This document shows positions 1-12,205 of a stretch of DNA of 64,000 nucleotides, in pieces. The notes below the pieces were generated by a model, which saw nothing but the letters and a program-made list of their open reading frames with translations, ran no database searches and had not been told where the DNA came from. The position numbers were made by a program, and so were the translations under genes. The stretch covers positions 22,892,201 to 22,956,200 of the forward strand of contig OZ005603.1 in NCBI GenBank assembly GCA_963930655.1. Reading direction: 5' to 3'. Source of the stretch: Myrica gale. Its lineage: Eukaryota; Streptophyta; Magnoliopsida; Fagales; Myricaceae. Within the stretch, counting starts at the first letter, position 1. The number at the start of each line of letters is the position of its first letter.

Positions 1-333
1 GACTTCCATGACTAATAAAATGGGTCTGAGAAGATGACACTATGACATTGCATGCAAGACAATCAAACTAAAGCACCTATAGAAAACCTGCAGAAGGATG
101 AAGAAACTAGTGGAAGTCCCTCAATTTTTAAATGACATAACTTTTTCTCTCTATTTCTTTCCGGCATGTCAAGTAGTTCATCCAGGCACAATACAATATT
201 TTGGCAGTGTATGCAGTCATAGCACATTACCCCCAGCAACTAACAGTGAGTACGTATGAAAAATCAAGCAATAAGAAAATTGCATAACGCAAATCACAAG
301 CCAGCATGGCAGCAATGCTGATTTCATACGTAC

Positions 334-2170
334 CTCATCATGACAAATGTAGCCAAATTCCGGTTGCTGATTTCAATTAGGTTGGAAATGGTGCAATCTT
401 CATCTAGCTCATATAGTTCAGCCCACATATCAATGAGGGCACCTACACGGACCTTTTGGTCTTCTGGGAACGAACCTAGGTCCACGAAACACTCCTTCAT
501 GATAATCCCATACTTGGACTTGACCTTCTTGTCTGAAAATTCTAGGTTCCTTTGGAGACAACTAAGCAGATCATCAGATTCAAGAATAGAATGACCAGAA
601 GACCAATCCTTCAATTTGTTGCGCCAGGTCACTGGAGACTCCCCACAGAGTGATCTACCAATCACTATAAGGGCTATTGGGAAACCCCCACAGCATTTTA
701 CTATCTGCAACAAATAAAATCAGTCGTCGATTGGAGGTTGCAAGGGTAATTTTGGTGTACAAAAAAGAGCACTGGAAATCCACACATAAGGATGCAAACA
801 TGAGTTTGCTAAACGTGATTATCCCTCAGCTTGAAGGCAAAATTCCTATTATTTTTTTTATTATTTATGGGTATTTCATACGTATATCTCAAGGTTGAAA
901 AAATACCTTGTTGATAATATCTTCATTCGGAATTTCCTGGCTCCCATCTTCTAGAATTGCCGAGTGACGAAATAGCTTCATTGCATCTTCTTCATTTAAA
1001 GGTTTTAACTGATATCTAGGACTAAACCTCGGAAATGCAGTTCTTGAAGTCACTAGAATCTTGTAATTTGGAATAGGAAACTTAAACTTGTCAAGGAGTG
1101 ATTCCGATCCAGACCAGACATCATCCAGGATCAGCAATATAGGATTTTCTTGCTTAATTTGATTTAGCAATTGCTGCAGCTGATTAATTGCTTCTTCATC
1201 ACTTTGAAACTCAGGCTCTCGACCAAACTTATGAAAAAATAGGTTACGTACAATGACCTTAAGGTTTGGAGATTTTGAAACCGAGACAAAGAGGATGTTG
1301 TCCTCATACGCACCTATTTAGAGACGACATAGTCAGAGAGCTCCCGCAGAAGTACTTTTAAGGCTATCAGACAGAGAAACATGAATGACAAAGGTATAAA
1401 AATGAACTTACCAATCGCAATCCCTGAAAACAATAAGAGATAAGAGTGCTTGATGCTCACGGAACATTCTATTTTTCTTTTCATTACCTGATTGTATTGG
1501 TTACAGACTAAATATTTCTTGATGAAATTGAGATGAACTTGCCTTTAATTTCCTCATCCTGACAAAGCATTGTGACCAATGCGGTTTTCCCACATCCTCC
1601 AGGAGCAGTCAACACTAGCATAGACACCTCCTCTTTCTGCAGCAGCATCTTCAATTCCTTCAACGACGCATCCAACCCCACCGGAAAATCCGGGGGTCTA
1701 GGAACCGCGCACGATATCCCACTATTCATCCTGACCGAGCTCATCTGCGAGCAAAGATGATTCACTCCCTTCAAAGTCTCCATCTCATTCCTCAGACTCA
1801 ATGCTCGCGCATGAAAATGAAAGAACCTGAGTAAGGCCTTCTCCAACTCGCAAATTTCATCCCCGGAGTCGTATCTCAGGCAGATTTTCCACCATGGGAG
1901 GCTTGAGTACTTCCTAACCAGCTCCTGGCCATTCTTCATTTGTTCGATCAAGTGCTTTATTTCGTACTCTGGGCGGTCCATTTCTCTGTTTAACCGTTGT
2001 GTATCTTTGATCACTGGATCTAGCCAATCTAGTGTGGATTTCAGGCGTCCATGAGCGGCATTGACAGTGGCAGTTTTCTTTATCGCGACCTGAACTGTTT
2101 CATACAGCACCTCAAATACCTGTCCAAATGCTGCTCCCAGAGCAGCCGATCCAACAAATGCTGCTGCCAT
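334..2170 (-). CDS. RPW8-NB-ARC-LRR helper immune receptor (NRG1/At5g66900-like), 3' part outside window
   Basis: Proteins of this RNL family act downstream of sensor NLRs, with EDS1-SAG101 type partners, and form membrane calcium channels; that is family knowledge. Seen here: the ATG at 2170 opens an N-terminal RPW8-type domain (MAAAFVGSAALGAAFG..). NB-ARC follows, with P-loop GGCGKT near residues 191-196, Walker B LLILDDVW near 265, the TSRTAFPRF segment, and GGFPIAL (GLPL motif) near 350. Proposed exons are 1543-2170, 907-1313 and 334-704. Exons 1 and 2 sum to 1035 nt, so exon 3 starts in phase 0. Exon 3 ends at a GTACGT donor after ..ATFVMMR. The QHD motif and LRR exons should lie left of position 1, so positions 1-333 are probably intron 3. 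I see no frameshift or stop in the three exons. A more 5' ATG at 2431 is open but adds sequence unlike the family, so 2170 is preferred. Intron 1 begins with GC, not GT. A decayed tandem copy lies at 7866-11796. Confidence 0.85.
1541..1542 (-). other. Non-canonical GC splice donor of RNL gene intron 1
   Basis: On the minus strand the exon 1 end reads AATTAAAG|GCAAGTTC, a textbook GC-AG donor context (AG|GCAAGT). The tandem paralogue has AATTAAAG|GTAGTTC at the same place, so the exon end is fixed by homology. Without splicing the frame meets a stop about 11 codons later. Removing 1314-1542 gives an in-frame ..IKGAYEDN.. junction, as in related proteins. The acceptor is AAATAG at 1314-1315. 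Confidence 0.7.
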
Positions 2171-2580
2171 AGAATTGCCTACTAACCCAAAGCTCCAATA
2201 CTGGTAAAAGACAAGAAACCGAATCCAATATCTTTGGAAGCCCAAAAAAGCAAAGATAATACTGAACTTTTTCCCAGATAGGCAACCAATATATGATTCA
2301 GATTTTCCTTCAGCTGATGTGGTAACAATCCTAGTTAATATGCTTCTTCGTGGAAAGGCAATAGAGGGAACAAATAGATCCTGGACCCAATATCTGCGGC
2401 ACCTGAGAAAACAGAGGCACACTCCTCTCAACTACACCGAGTATGGAAAGCAACTTATGTATCCTAAAATTATTCAATTTCTTTTCAACTTTTTGAGCTG
2501 GGGAGGAAATGGGGCAAAAGATATAAATAGAAGCAATTGATTTCTACCTTGTTCTGCCACTGAGCAAGCATGAAATTTCG
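2171..2580 (-). promoter_or_regulatory. 5' UTR/promoter region of the intact RNL gene
   Basis: This stretch lies upstream of the ATG at 2170. It is clearly related to 11797-11869 plus 16827-17150, the split upstream region of the paralogue, sharing blocks such as CTTCTTCGTGG and AACAGAGAGGCACACTC-like sequence. A possible TATA-like tract (TATTTATAT on the minus strand) is near 2518-2527. That is too far from the ATG to assign without a transcript, and a 5' UTR intron is possible. Confidence 0.5.
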
Positions 2581-2932
2581 AGCCACGAACCACGAAGTTT
2601 CCCCGTTCGAGCGTCACTGGAGTACTGGCCTAGAAAAAGCAGAGCAGCCAAGGTCTTCCAACATGGAGTACTGGCCTAGAAAAAATAAAAACAAAAAGGA
2701 AAAAAGAAGAACAAGAAGTACGGTTTGGTGGACGCCGTTGACTCGATTCCGCCTGTAACTGCAGACTAACTGTAGACGAGTAGTTATGTTTCATCAAAGC
2801 CGCATGTTGGTTTGAAAAAAATAAAAAATAAAAAAGCGGCATGTTGGTTTTGAAAAGTATCCATTTAACGGTGGCTGAGATTACTGAGTTACGTTCAACT
2901 ATGAAATGTTGGCAAACTGTTCATATTTATCG

Positions 2933-3117
2933 TGGTGTAAATGAGGCGGTGCACTCCCTTACTCGTTAGGTCGCTGCCGAGTTCAACTCTGGTGGTAATC
3001 CCCGTAGTTGTGAGCATTTTTTTGATTTACCTTGAGTTTATGCGAGGTCTGACCCGCCTTAATGTTTTCTATGTTGATATTTATTTATGAATAAGATGGG
3101 GCTTTGATTAAAAAAAA
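2933..3117 (+). mobile_element. tRNA-derived SINE-like element
   Basis: The head reads like a degenerate tRNA promoter. An A-box-like stretch (GTAAATGAGGCGG) is followed about 30 nt later by CGAGTTCAACTCTGG, close to a B box. The unit ends in an A-rich tail near 3110-3117. No clear target-site duplication was found. It could be an old SINE or a tRNA-like repeat. Confidence 0.45.
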
Positions 3118-3666
3118 GTATTATAGGATAAATTTATAAAAGGATCCAAAACGTCAAAAAAAATCTTATATAAACATTAATTACTTTAACACAAATTTCA
3201 ATAATTTTTCAAACAAACTTCAATACTTTAAAAAAAATTATGACAAATCTTATCTCATTATACTTTTTCACCAAATTTTAATATATTTTTTTTATTAAAA
3301 AATATATCTAATCATCTTCCTACACCTTTTTACAAACTCCAATAAAAATTAAATATTTTTAAAAATATTCGTCAATTTATACACAAATATTCATAATTCT
3401 ATAAAAAAAACCCATAAAATCTTACAATTTTTTTAAAAACGAACATTTCCGGAGTGACTCTAAATTAATGGGTGCCTTAGGCAAGACACATGATTTTTTT
3501 AACAAATTATAAAGCATTAATAAATGTTAGTTAGAATTATTCTTCTAATTCAAGATAAAATTATTTATCAAAGTTTTATATTCATAAATTATTAATATAT
3601 CATTTTTAATTGATATTAGTAAATCTCTTAGCTTTTTGTCAATTAGATTAATTGTAATATTAGTAA
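3118..3666. other. AT-rich non-coding stretch
   Basis: Strongly AT-rich sequence with runs of A and T and short TAAATATTT-like palindromes. No open frame with family similarity. It may be decayed MITE or repeat sequence, but no boundaries could be set. Confidence 0.5.
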
Positions 3667-4095
3667 TAAAATTTAGGGGTAAATACATCTTTCACCCTCA
3701 AACTACCATGAATTTTGTACTTTGCACCATAAACTACCACTTTTATTACATTTCACCCTTTAACTATCAATTTTAGATGTTTTGCACCTTTTGTCAAATT
3801 TTAGACATTTTGCACCGTCCAACTACCAATTTTAGATATTTTGCACACTCTGTTCAACAATAATACCTCCGAAAATTTAATGAATTGACAACAATTCTTT
3901 TAATATATACAAAATGGGTCAAGGGCATTATCATCATTTTAGTTTAAAAATTTGACAGATGGTGTAAAGTATCTAATATTGGTAGTTAGAGGGTGAAATG
4001 TAACAAAAGTGGTAGTTTAAGGTGCAAAGTGCAAAACTTAATAACAAACCTAGTAGTTTGGGCATTTTCATAAATGTATTTACCCCTAAAATTTA
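3667..4095. mobile_element. MULE-type MITE with 9-bp target duplication
   Basis: The element occupies 3676-4086 (411 bp) between two perfect copies of TAAAATTTA (3667-3675 and 4087-4095). Its ends are inverted repeats: GGGGTAAATACAT at the left and ATGTATTTACCCC at the right. The interior is a long imperfect foldback (the left arm with ACTACC.. and CACCCT.. segments, the right arm their complement). A 9-bp duplication is the hallmark of Mutator-like transposases. There is no coding capacity, so it is non-autonomous. Intact termini and identical duplications suggest a fairly recent insertion. Confidence 0.8.
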
Positions 4096-5040
4096 ATATT
4101 TCATTATTTTCTACACTTGTTTTACATATCTCATTCTTTTCTAATTATTTTTTTTTTTCTACCAAATCAAAAGTTTGGGTATTTTCATGAGTGCAGAACT
4201 TGTTAGTGTCATTTTAGTTTGTTGTTTCAATGTTGTCTATAAAAAAAGAACGTTTATCATTTGATAATCCTTCAATGGAATTTGAAACAATATTTTGTTG
4301 ATTAATAACAAACTTATCGAGAGTTTATTTTTACATTGAACTATTTGTCTATTTTTTGTTTCTTTTTTAGCTTTTCATATTAAAATTCTCATTTTCTATT
4401 AGACATATTTGATACCTCAAAATTATTTTAAACAAAATTATGACAACTACATTGAACAAAAACACAAACTTAGAATAACACTAAAGTGTAATGTTTAAAA
4501 TAATCTCTAGATAAAATAACAATAACCACAACAAATGCAAGTTAAAATAAAAATTAAATTAAAAAGTTTAGAATAATTGCACATGAGATTTTAGTGGTGG
4601 GTGATCTTGATCAGAAAAACACTCAAAGATGAGAATTGAGAAATACCTAGAAATAATAGGATAAAAATTGAAACAAAAAACTAAATACTTTCTCACATAA
4701 TTTAGCAAATAATTAGCAAATAATTTATTAGGTTAAGTCCTTTAAAGATGATGTCTTCGTTTGTTAAGTGCATGCTAATGTAAAAAAAAATTTTAATAGA
4801 GTAGATGGTAAGTTTAAACTGCTAAATTCAATGGATGATAATCTCCTTTTGTTAAGAAGAGTTATTTTAGATCAATTTAAACTGTCACCTTAAAGTGAAG
4901 AATAAATGGTTCCTTAAATCAAGGTCATTTAATAGTCTCTTTTGAAGTAAAAATATAATTAAAATTGTATAGAATTATTAAATGGGGTAGCTTTTAAGTT
5001 AATTTTTAAGTGATCTTTGGGGCATTTTTGAAATATAATT
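4096..5040. other. AT-rich intergenic stretch, nothing recognised
   Basis: No open frame of note, no terminal repeats and no RNA gene signature. Sequence composition resembles the flanks of the MITE. Confidence 0.5.
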
Positions 5041-5880
5041 GAAAGATAATGTGGAGTAGAGAGGAGAGGAGAAAGAGTAAGAAGAGATCAGATATAAGTG
5101 GTTCAGTGTAAAATACTTACATCAACTGTAATTTTGCATTCATACAAGTTAAAAAACTCTATTTATAGAGAAAATGCAAATCGTGATAAGAAGGATATTC
5201 TAATATTTAAACTTGAATATCTGACATATTTCTCATTAAAACTTGAATATTTGATATTGTGATAATATCATATCAAATTTTATAAATTGATTATGAGATT
5301 ATCTCTAATAGTCTCCTTCAAACACAAGATGAAAAAATCTAAAATCTTGTGTTTGAAAAATAAAACTTGAAAGTGATCGGACCTTGAAATCATAGGCAAT
5401 ATTGGCAATGAAAGAAATCGTAGGACATAGAGTAACTACAAAACATTGGATTGAAAATGATGGACAACAATGATTTGTTTTCTCTCTTTTATTCAATTGT
5501 TTGCTTTATAACATTTGTTGAACATATCTCATGCTCTTTTTTTTCACTCACCTATTTTTTTCTCATCTCAAACGCGCTGACCAATAGCCTACCAACTCTT
5601 GAATCTTTACAAGAGCAAGAACCTGTTCACACTCAAGAGGGTAATTTTCTGATTTCAATCAAAGTGTGGCAAAATTGACAAGGTTAAGAGCTACATAAGA
5701 CATTATTTGAATGCTCATGTGGAAAGGAGAGAAAAAAGAGTAAGGAGAAACGAAGAAATAAGAAGAATATTTTTACATTTAAATTTGAATCTCTAGTATC
5801 GTAAAAATATCCTATCAGATCTAATAGATTGATTATGATATTATCTATAACATTATATTCTTATAAATAAAGAATACTAA
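5041..5880. mobile_element. Decayed LTR-like remnant
   Basis: Two related segments (around 5041-5300 and 5700-5850) share GAGAGGAGA..AGAGTAAG..AGAAG and ATATCTGATA/TATCAGAT-type blocks. A motif resembling a reversed polypurine tract, CTCCTTCAAACACAAGATG, lies near 5312-5330. This resembles copia-type LTR borders, but termini and target duplications were not resolved. Broken and old; family uncertain. Confidence 0.3.
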
Positions 5881-6890
5881 TTATAATATTTAACATTGAC
5901 ATCTAGCCTTTCTTTTATTAAGCGTCGATGTACGCATCAACTAATCAGTAAAAAAAAGTGACGTGCATATACTGCGTGTGATAAACACGTATTGTGTACT
6001 AATGGTCTGCTATTATAGATGGGTACATCAGCAGGAAGATGAACTACCAATACCGCCTTTATCGCCGCCACCGAACTTGAACAATCCTATTTTCTTCATC
6101 AAAATTCATATTTTGTGTTATTTTGCACAGCCACCAATGACCCGTTTCTAGATTTTGGCCACCGCCACTATTAGGTCTATAATCAGCCTTTGACGATTAC
6201 AGTTTTAATGGTGGCGGGAGCTAATTACGGCTATCATTAATGGGTCATTTTTCTGGCCATTGGCCCAATTTTTTTAATGCAAACTTAGTTTATGCCACTT
6301 AGTACATTTTGAAAATGATAAATTCATGACAAATTTAATTAAAGTTGTTCGAGTGTTTTTTTGGATTTATTTATTACTAAATTAGTAAATATTTTGAGCC
6401 AAATAAAATCTATCCAATAAAATCCAAAACAAAAAAATAAAGGAAATCTTAAACGATAGTATGCTAAATCTAATCAAATAAACTCCAACATCAATCGAAA
6501 CGATTTTTTTTAAAAAAATCGGTTTTAGCGGTACTTGTCAAAGCAGTGTCGATATCCCTAGTAACCGGAAAAATTTCTGTAAACAAGTATTTTGGGTAAC
6601 CGTCATTGTCACCGCCATAGGGCCGGTACCGGGAAACCAATACCAGTGGCGGTATCGGTAGTGGGGAAACTGAAATTTTTCGGTTCCCTTGAGCAGTCGT
6701 AGAAGAAATATCACTCACCCAGATTGCAATTCATCTAAGCTCCACTCTCTCAAAAAAAGGGGATTTATCTCAGTCTAATTCTATTATTATTATTCATGAT
6801 AATTATCTTTTGACTCGGGTACCTAGGTGAGATGCATGCTCCCTAAGATCTTAAGATAGATTATATTTTCGTAGTGAAATTGGGTTCTCT
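5881..6890. other. Intergenic, no gene
   Basis: Non-coding sequence. A GC-richer patch at 6520-6690 has repeated CCGGTA/CGGTACCGG-like motifs, as seen in ends of plant hAT-related repeats at 39490-40265. I could not define a complete element. Confidence 0.4.
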
Positions 6891-7090
6891 TTCGTTATTC
6901 TAGAGATGGATTCTGTGGTGTTGATTTCATTGGTTGGACTAGTGTCTTGCTCTCATGGGTATATTTGGGATTTCTTAAAGAATTTAATGATTTTAATTCT
7001 GCAAATGGGTGCTTCTTTTTATCATGTCTACTAAGGAAATTGTGTTGCTGATTATCTTGCCAAGGGAAGCTAGCAGCTCTAATTATATTT
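6891..7090 (+). mobile_element. Possible LINE RNase H-like tail remnant
   Basis: One frame reads ..FYHVY, a stop, then GNCVADYLAK. This resembles the end of the RVT_3/RNase H domain of plant LINE-type reverse transcriptases (usual form ..REGNCVADYLAKQG..). Only about 40 residues are recognisable. No poly-A tail or target duplication was found. Weak call. Confidence 0.3.
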
Positions 7091-7865
7091 ATTTCTCTAT
7101 GGCTGGTTTCAGCGGCCATTGCAACTTTATGTCTATGATAGGACATCTATCTCTACCAGGTTTTCATTTGATTATATGTCACAATTGACTGTTAAGACCT
7201 CTTTTACTTCATATGAACATAGAGCCTTGTCTCCTTTAGAGACTTTTCCTCTTTATACTTTGTTACTGGATACATCCTTTTTGCTTCGTATATGGATATC
7301 CTATGATTTATGACAACCCTCATGAGTCAAATGTCATAATAACAGGAAGGGAATATTTGAGAGGAATAGCAGAGGATGCTCAATCTTTTCTTTTCTTCAT
7401 TCTCCTGTGCAGAGAGGACTCTTAATTATTTGTATACTTCTGAAGTTATTTTACACAAAGGAAAAGGTAAAAATGAAGTAGAAGATCATGACGGCTGAGG
7501 ACTATGATTCAACGCCAATAAATTAGACGTGGAAGAAAGGCGCCAAGGGTCATGCATATTCCACAAACTAAGGAAAAACTGGGCAGTGATATTTGCAGAA
7601 AATGGGCTACACCCAAAATATTAAACAAATGTGTACAACACTTGGACCAAACAAACAGAGAACATTACTCCATGCTCAAATTTACCCTATACTTCAGTAT
7701 TCATATATCAAGCAACTCTTGAAATCTACCCTTATTGTTTCGGAAGGCCTGTTTTATTCCCTGCTCTTCACGAAAAAAACAAGTAGATGAGGAAGGAGGA
7801 AACTGAGAGAAGATAGAACATCAAGCTTTATGATCACTCCAGCATTATCCAACAAGAAACAATTC
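7091..7865. other. Spacer downstream of the RNL pseudogene, no gene
   Basis: No open frame with family similarity and no repeat structure. Probably the 3' flank of the second RNL gene (which is on the minus strand) and older intergenic DNA. Confidence 0.5.
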
Positions 7866-10800
7866 TCAGGCACGATTACAAAGCCAGTTCAAGTTGTTAT
7901 CTTTTTTAATCACCTTTATCTCCAGACAGGTGTCGACCACATGTGGAACAACTTGATATGCTCCCATAAATTGGCCCTCTCTTCATCACAAACCACAAGC
8001 TTCAATGCTCCAAGATTTATAATTGATGGTGGCAATCGATTACGCAGATTCAAGCACCCGTCCATGTGGAGTTCTTTCAAATTACACAACTCACCAATGT
8101 ATTTTGGCAACTTGCTAATGCTTAGGCAGTCGGATATGTCAAGGACGCTCAATTTATGAAGGTACCTAATTGACTCTGGCAATTCTAACAAATTTATACA
8201 TGACCTAAGCCATAACACTTCCAAATTCCTCAGCTTCCCAATCCCTTCTGGCAGTGCAGATAGCTTATGACAATTAGTGATGCTGATTTTCACAAGGCCG
8301 ACAATATCAAATAGGCCAGGAGGCAATTCCACCAGATCATTGCAATAATCAATGTGTATCTCCCTTAAATTCGGCAATAAATCTGAGATCGGGGTAGAAC
8401 AATTTGTCAATATTGCACATAAACAGGGATATCTACTCCAACCTTGTCAATTTTACTGGGGTCTTGAAAAGAGAATGAATTGAGACCTTCTGTAATCTGA
8501 TTCTCTTTAGATGGGGTACATAAGCAAGTAGCTGAAAGTTCTCCAGCAGGAAAGAAACCATAATTGGTGACTATCAGAACTTTTAGTTTCTCCATGCACT
8601 GCACAAACTGGGGTAAGGTGTAATACTTTGTTTGGAAATTCAGAACTAGAACCTCTACCTCCGGGGCTTGAATATTACACCAACTTGATGAGAACATTTC
8701 ATCTGCCAAAGAAAATCCTACTTGGTGTTATAGGATACCAAACATTCCCTGAAGAAAACAGAAAGAGTACCAATACTCTATAGGCTAGAACTTGTGCGTA
8801 CATGTGTTTCGGGTGTTTGCGAGTGAGAAGGATGAACTAACCAGTTGAGATAGATAAGAGGCGGGCGCTGATAGGTTGCTGCTTCAATTCTGTCCACCAC
8901 TTGGGACGATTGTTTCCCCTTTTGTCTATAATCACTATTACTCTTTGTTCTATTTCCTCCTGGCTGCTTTCGTGGATAGCTTGTTCTCTAAGTAGATCAT
9001 GTTGTAAGACGAAGTCTACACCGTAATAGATGCCAAGCTCACTCCCATCTTTCCCGGTAAATGAACGAAATAGATGCTTAAAAAAGAGTGAAGTTCTTCA
9101 GTCTTCAGAAAAGAAAATATCAGTTTCACGACTAATAAACTGTGAGAGGGGTTGACACTTAGTAGTTGTGTATAAGAGAATTAAAGTTGAGCAATCTATT
9201 GACAAACTCCAAACAGACAAGGACATAGTAGAAAATCCATCATCATATCCATTTGGAATAACGTTTACTCTTCCTATTTTATTCTCGTAATAGTCTTTCA
9301 AATGGAGATCCATAGGTTTGACTATCAACATTTGAAACAAGCTATACAGTATTGTCTACAAAAATTTCAATTTCATGCAGTTGTATATGCTAAAACATTT
9401 TGGCTTTGTATACTGTTAGGTACAGCATGTTAAAATTAGTAAGTGGCAGTGAATACATGGAGGAATCAACCTACAAGAGAATCACAGGGCGCAAATGAGA
9501 ATCCAGTCTACCTTGTGACTACAAGTGTAGCTAAATTCCTAGCACTGATTTCAAGTAGGTTGGCAATGGTGCCGTCTTCATCTAGATCGTGCAATTCTTC
9601 CCACATATCTAGAAGGGCAGTAACAGGGATCCTTTGGTCTTCTGGAAAAAAACCTAGATCCATGAAACACTCTTTCATGATAACCTCATACTTGGACTTC
9701 ACCTTCTTATCTGAATTCTACACTGCTTTTGAGACGGTTAAATAGCTCACTATCATAATCAAGAATCAAATCACCACAACACCAATCCTTCACCCTCTTG
9801 CGCCAGGTCACTGCAGGCTCCCCACAGAGTGATCGACCAATCACTTGAAGGGCCAGTGGGAATCCCCCGCATAATTTCACCACCTGCAATCCAAGCCTCC
9901 AAATAAAATCAGTTATGTTTTTTGGACATTGCAGAGGTAATATGGACCAAGGCTTTAGTTATCTGAACAGCAGTAATCGTTCACAAATAAGGAAACATGG
10001 TTCTTATCTCTACTTTTCTTTGTTTTCTCAAGTTTTAGGGAATTAGTAACCAAACAAAAAATAATCCCGGAAACCCATGTGTAAGCAGACAAACATAAGT
10101 TTGGCAGGTGGATAGGGAATAATGTACTTATGAAGGCCAAAAATGCTATCATCTATTATGTCAGTGATAGACATACCTTCCCTAAGAGACAAAATGATAG
10201 ATAACTTGTATGCGTGCTTCATAAAAGTATATCAATATTGACCAAATACCTGTTTTACAATGTCTTCATCTGGAATGTCAGAGCTACCATCTGATAGAAT
10301 TGCTGAGTGACGAAAAAGAATCATTGCATCTTCCTCCTTTAATGGTTTAAGTTATATCTACAGTTAAACCGCGGGAATGCAGTTCTTGAAGTTACTAGAA
10401 TCTTGTAATCTGGTATATGGAACTTAAACTTCTCAAGGAGAGATTCTGATCCAGAACAGACATCATCCAGTATCAACAATATAGGATTTTTTTGCCTAAT
10501 ATCAACGAGCAAGTGCTCCAGCTGGGTAATTGCTTCCTCATCACTTTGAAACTCAGGCTCTTGACAACCATTATGATGAAGTAGATTATGTACAATGACC
10601 TTCAGGTTTGGAGTTTTTGTAAAATGGACGAAGAAAATATTGTCCACATATTTGCCTATTCACAAACCATGTTATCGGAAAGCTGGCACAGAAGCATATT
10701 TCAAGTCTTAATACCATTTATACACAGACACATAAAAATGGAAAAGTTAAATAAAAGGAAATGGTAAGCCCTATCCCGGCAGAGAGTAAGAAATAAGCAA

Positions 10801-11796
10801 AAGCAATTTTCCATGACAATGCCCTCAATTATGGAAACATTGAAAATAGTATCTCTCAGTTTTTTTAACACTCTTCCAAGGTAGTAATTCCAAAGTATCA
10901 TTTTCTATATCCTGCAAAAAGGCTTCTGTTACTGTTCAAATAGTACAAACAGAAGAATGAACCTAAATTTGGAGTTGCCTGCAAATGTTTTACCTGATGA
11001 ACTCTTGCAGGTTTGAATCCTGATGTGTCAATGTAATCCCATACATTTTGAGTAGTATTCCGTGTAATTTGCTTTTGTTATTCCCAAATGGTTACTCTTG
11101 CTATAGAGGTTCCACATGCCAGTTTAAAGATATGTAAATAATATTGCCTAGAGAACCAAGATGAACTACCTTTAATTTCCTCGCCCTGACAAAGCATTTT
11201 GACCAATGTGGTTTTCCCGCATCCTCCAGGAGCAGTCAACACAAGCAAGGACACCTCCACTTTCTGCAGTTGCATCTTCAATTCCTTCAAAGACACATCC
11301 AACCCAACAGTAAAATCCGGGGGTCGAGGAACGGCACACAATATTCCACCATTCATGCCGACTAAACTCCTCTGGGAACAAAGATAATTAACAGCCTTCA
11401 AAATCTCCATCCCATTCCTCAGAATCAGTGCCGGTGCATTAACCTGAAAGAACCTGAGAAGGGCCGCGTTCAAATTCATTAGTTTGTTCGCATAATGGGA
11501 TCTCTTCCAGTTTTTCCACCATGGGAGCTTCGAGTACTTCCAAATGTGCTTTTCGCCCTTCTTCATTTGTGTGATCAACTCCTCCGTTTCCTGTTTCGGA
11601 GATCCAAATCTTTGTTTAAACGTTCTATATCTTTGACCAGCGGATTTAGCGCATCTAGACTGGATTTCAGGTCTACGAGAATAGATTTGAACGCAAGGGT
11701 TTGGTGTGTCACTGTCGCAACTGTTTCATACAACACCGCAAATACCTCTCCAAATGCTGCTCCCAGAGCAGCCCCTCCAATTAATGCTAATGCCAT
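7866..11796 (-). pseudogene. Second RPW8-NB-ARC-LRR (RNL) gene, decayed tandem copy
   Basis: Full-length layout of an NRG1-like gene. RPW8 starts at ATG 11796 (MALALIGGAALGAAFG..). P-loop GGCGKTTL is near 11205-11230 and exon 1 ends with a normal GT donor near 11172. The NB-ARC exon with LLILDDVC is at about 10255-10655, the GGFPLAL exon at about 9521-9892, the QHD exon (VLQHDLLRE) at about 8841-9050, and LRRs at about 7866-8709 ending ..NNLNWLCNRA. Lesions visible against the intact paralogue: a one-base loss in exon 1 near 11600, one in exon 2 near 10357, one in exon 3 near 9716, a stop plus missing LRR segment near 8410, and a frame change near 7917. The Walker B tryptophan is Cys. The LRRs have family-typical repeats (LPEGIGKLRNLEVLWL). 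A copia element cuts the coding region off from its upstream sequence. A functional full-length product is very unlikely. Confidence 0.85.
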
Positions 11797-11869
11797 AACT
11801 TCGCTTCCCTGACCCAAAAACTGAGCTTTGAATTGAATATCTTCGGTACCCCCCCCAGAAGACAAATAC
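11797..11869 (-). promoter_or_regulatory. Proximal 5' leader of the RNL pseudogene, left of the copia insertion
   Basis: These 73 bases between the pseudogene ATG and the copia insertion align with 2171-2255 of the intact gene (shared AATATCTT.GG.. and the AAGATAATAC/AGACAAATAC block). The alignment resumes at 16827 beyond the element, so this is one half of a split leader/promoter. Confidence 0.65.
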
Positions 11870-12122
11870 TGTGAAGAGAAGTCTGAACTGAAGCAAGCTG
11901 CAGTCATAAAGCAAACACAGTGTATAGAAGACTCAAGTTAGTTTGTACACGTGTATTAATACAGCTGTAAACATACTCTAGTTTACTTTCTTGACTTTAA
12001 CTATATACTATATTGGACTTTAACTGTATACTCGAGCTGTTGCTTTATGTGTAGTTCTATATAAGATGTAATAGTGTTTTCATAATTAATATAGAAAATT
12101 ACACAGATATCCAGATTTGTTA
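11870..12122 (+). repeat. 5' LTR of the copia element
   Basis: Begins TGTGAAGAG right after the AATAC duplication and ends ..ATTTGTTA directly before the primer binding site. It matches the 3' LTR from GAAGTCTGAACTG onward. About 253 bp. Confidence 0.88.
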
Positions 12123-12134
12123 TGGTATCAGAGG
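12123..12134 (+). other. Primer binding site (initiator tRNA-Met type)
   Basis: TGGTATCAGAG directly follows the 5' LTR. It matches the usual complement to the 3' end of plant initiator methionine tRNA used by copia elements. Confidence 0.9.
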
Positions 12135-12205
12135 ATACTTTCCCAAATACTTTCTAACTTTCCAAACACTTACCTTCCGCTCGTCCATTACAACACAGTG
12201 TTCTA

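Noticed and set aside
2171-2431. Upstream ATG at 2431 as the start of the intact RNL protein
   Set aside because: It would add 87 residues unlike any RNL N-terminus and through sequence conserved with the paralogue's non-coding leader.
9098-9340. Separate small gene between RNL pseudogene exons
   Set aside because: Lies in an intron of the pseudogene and has no domain or composition supporting a gene.
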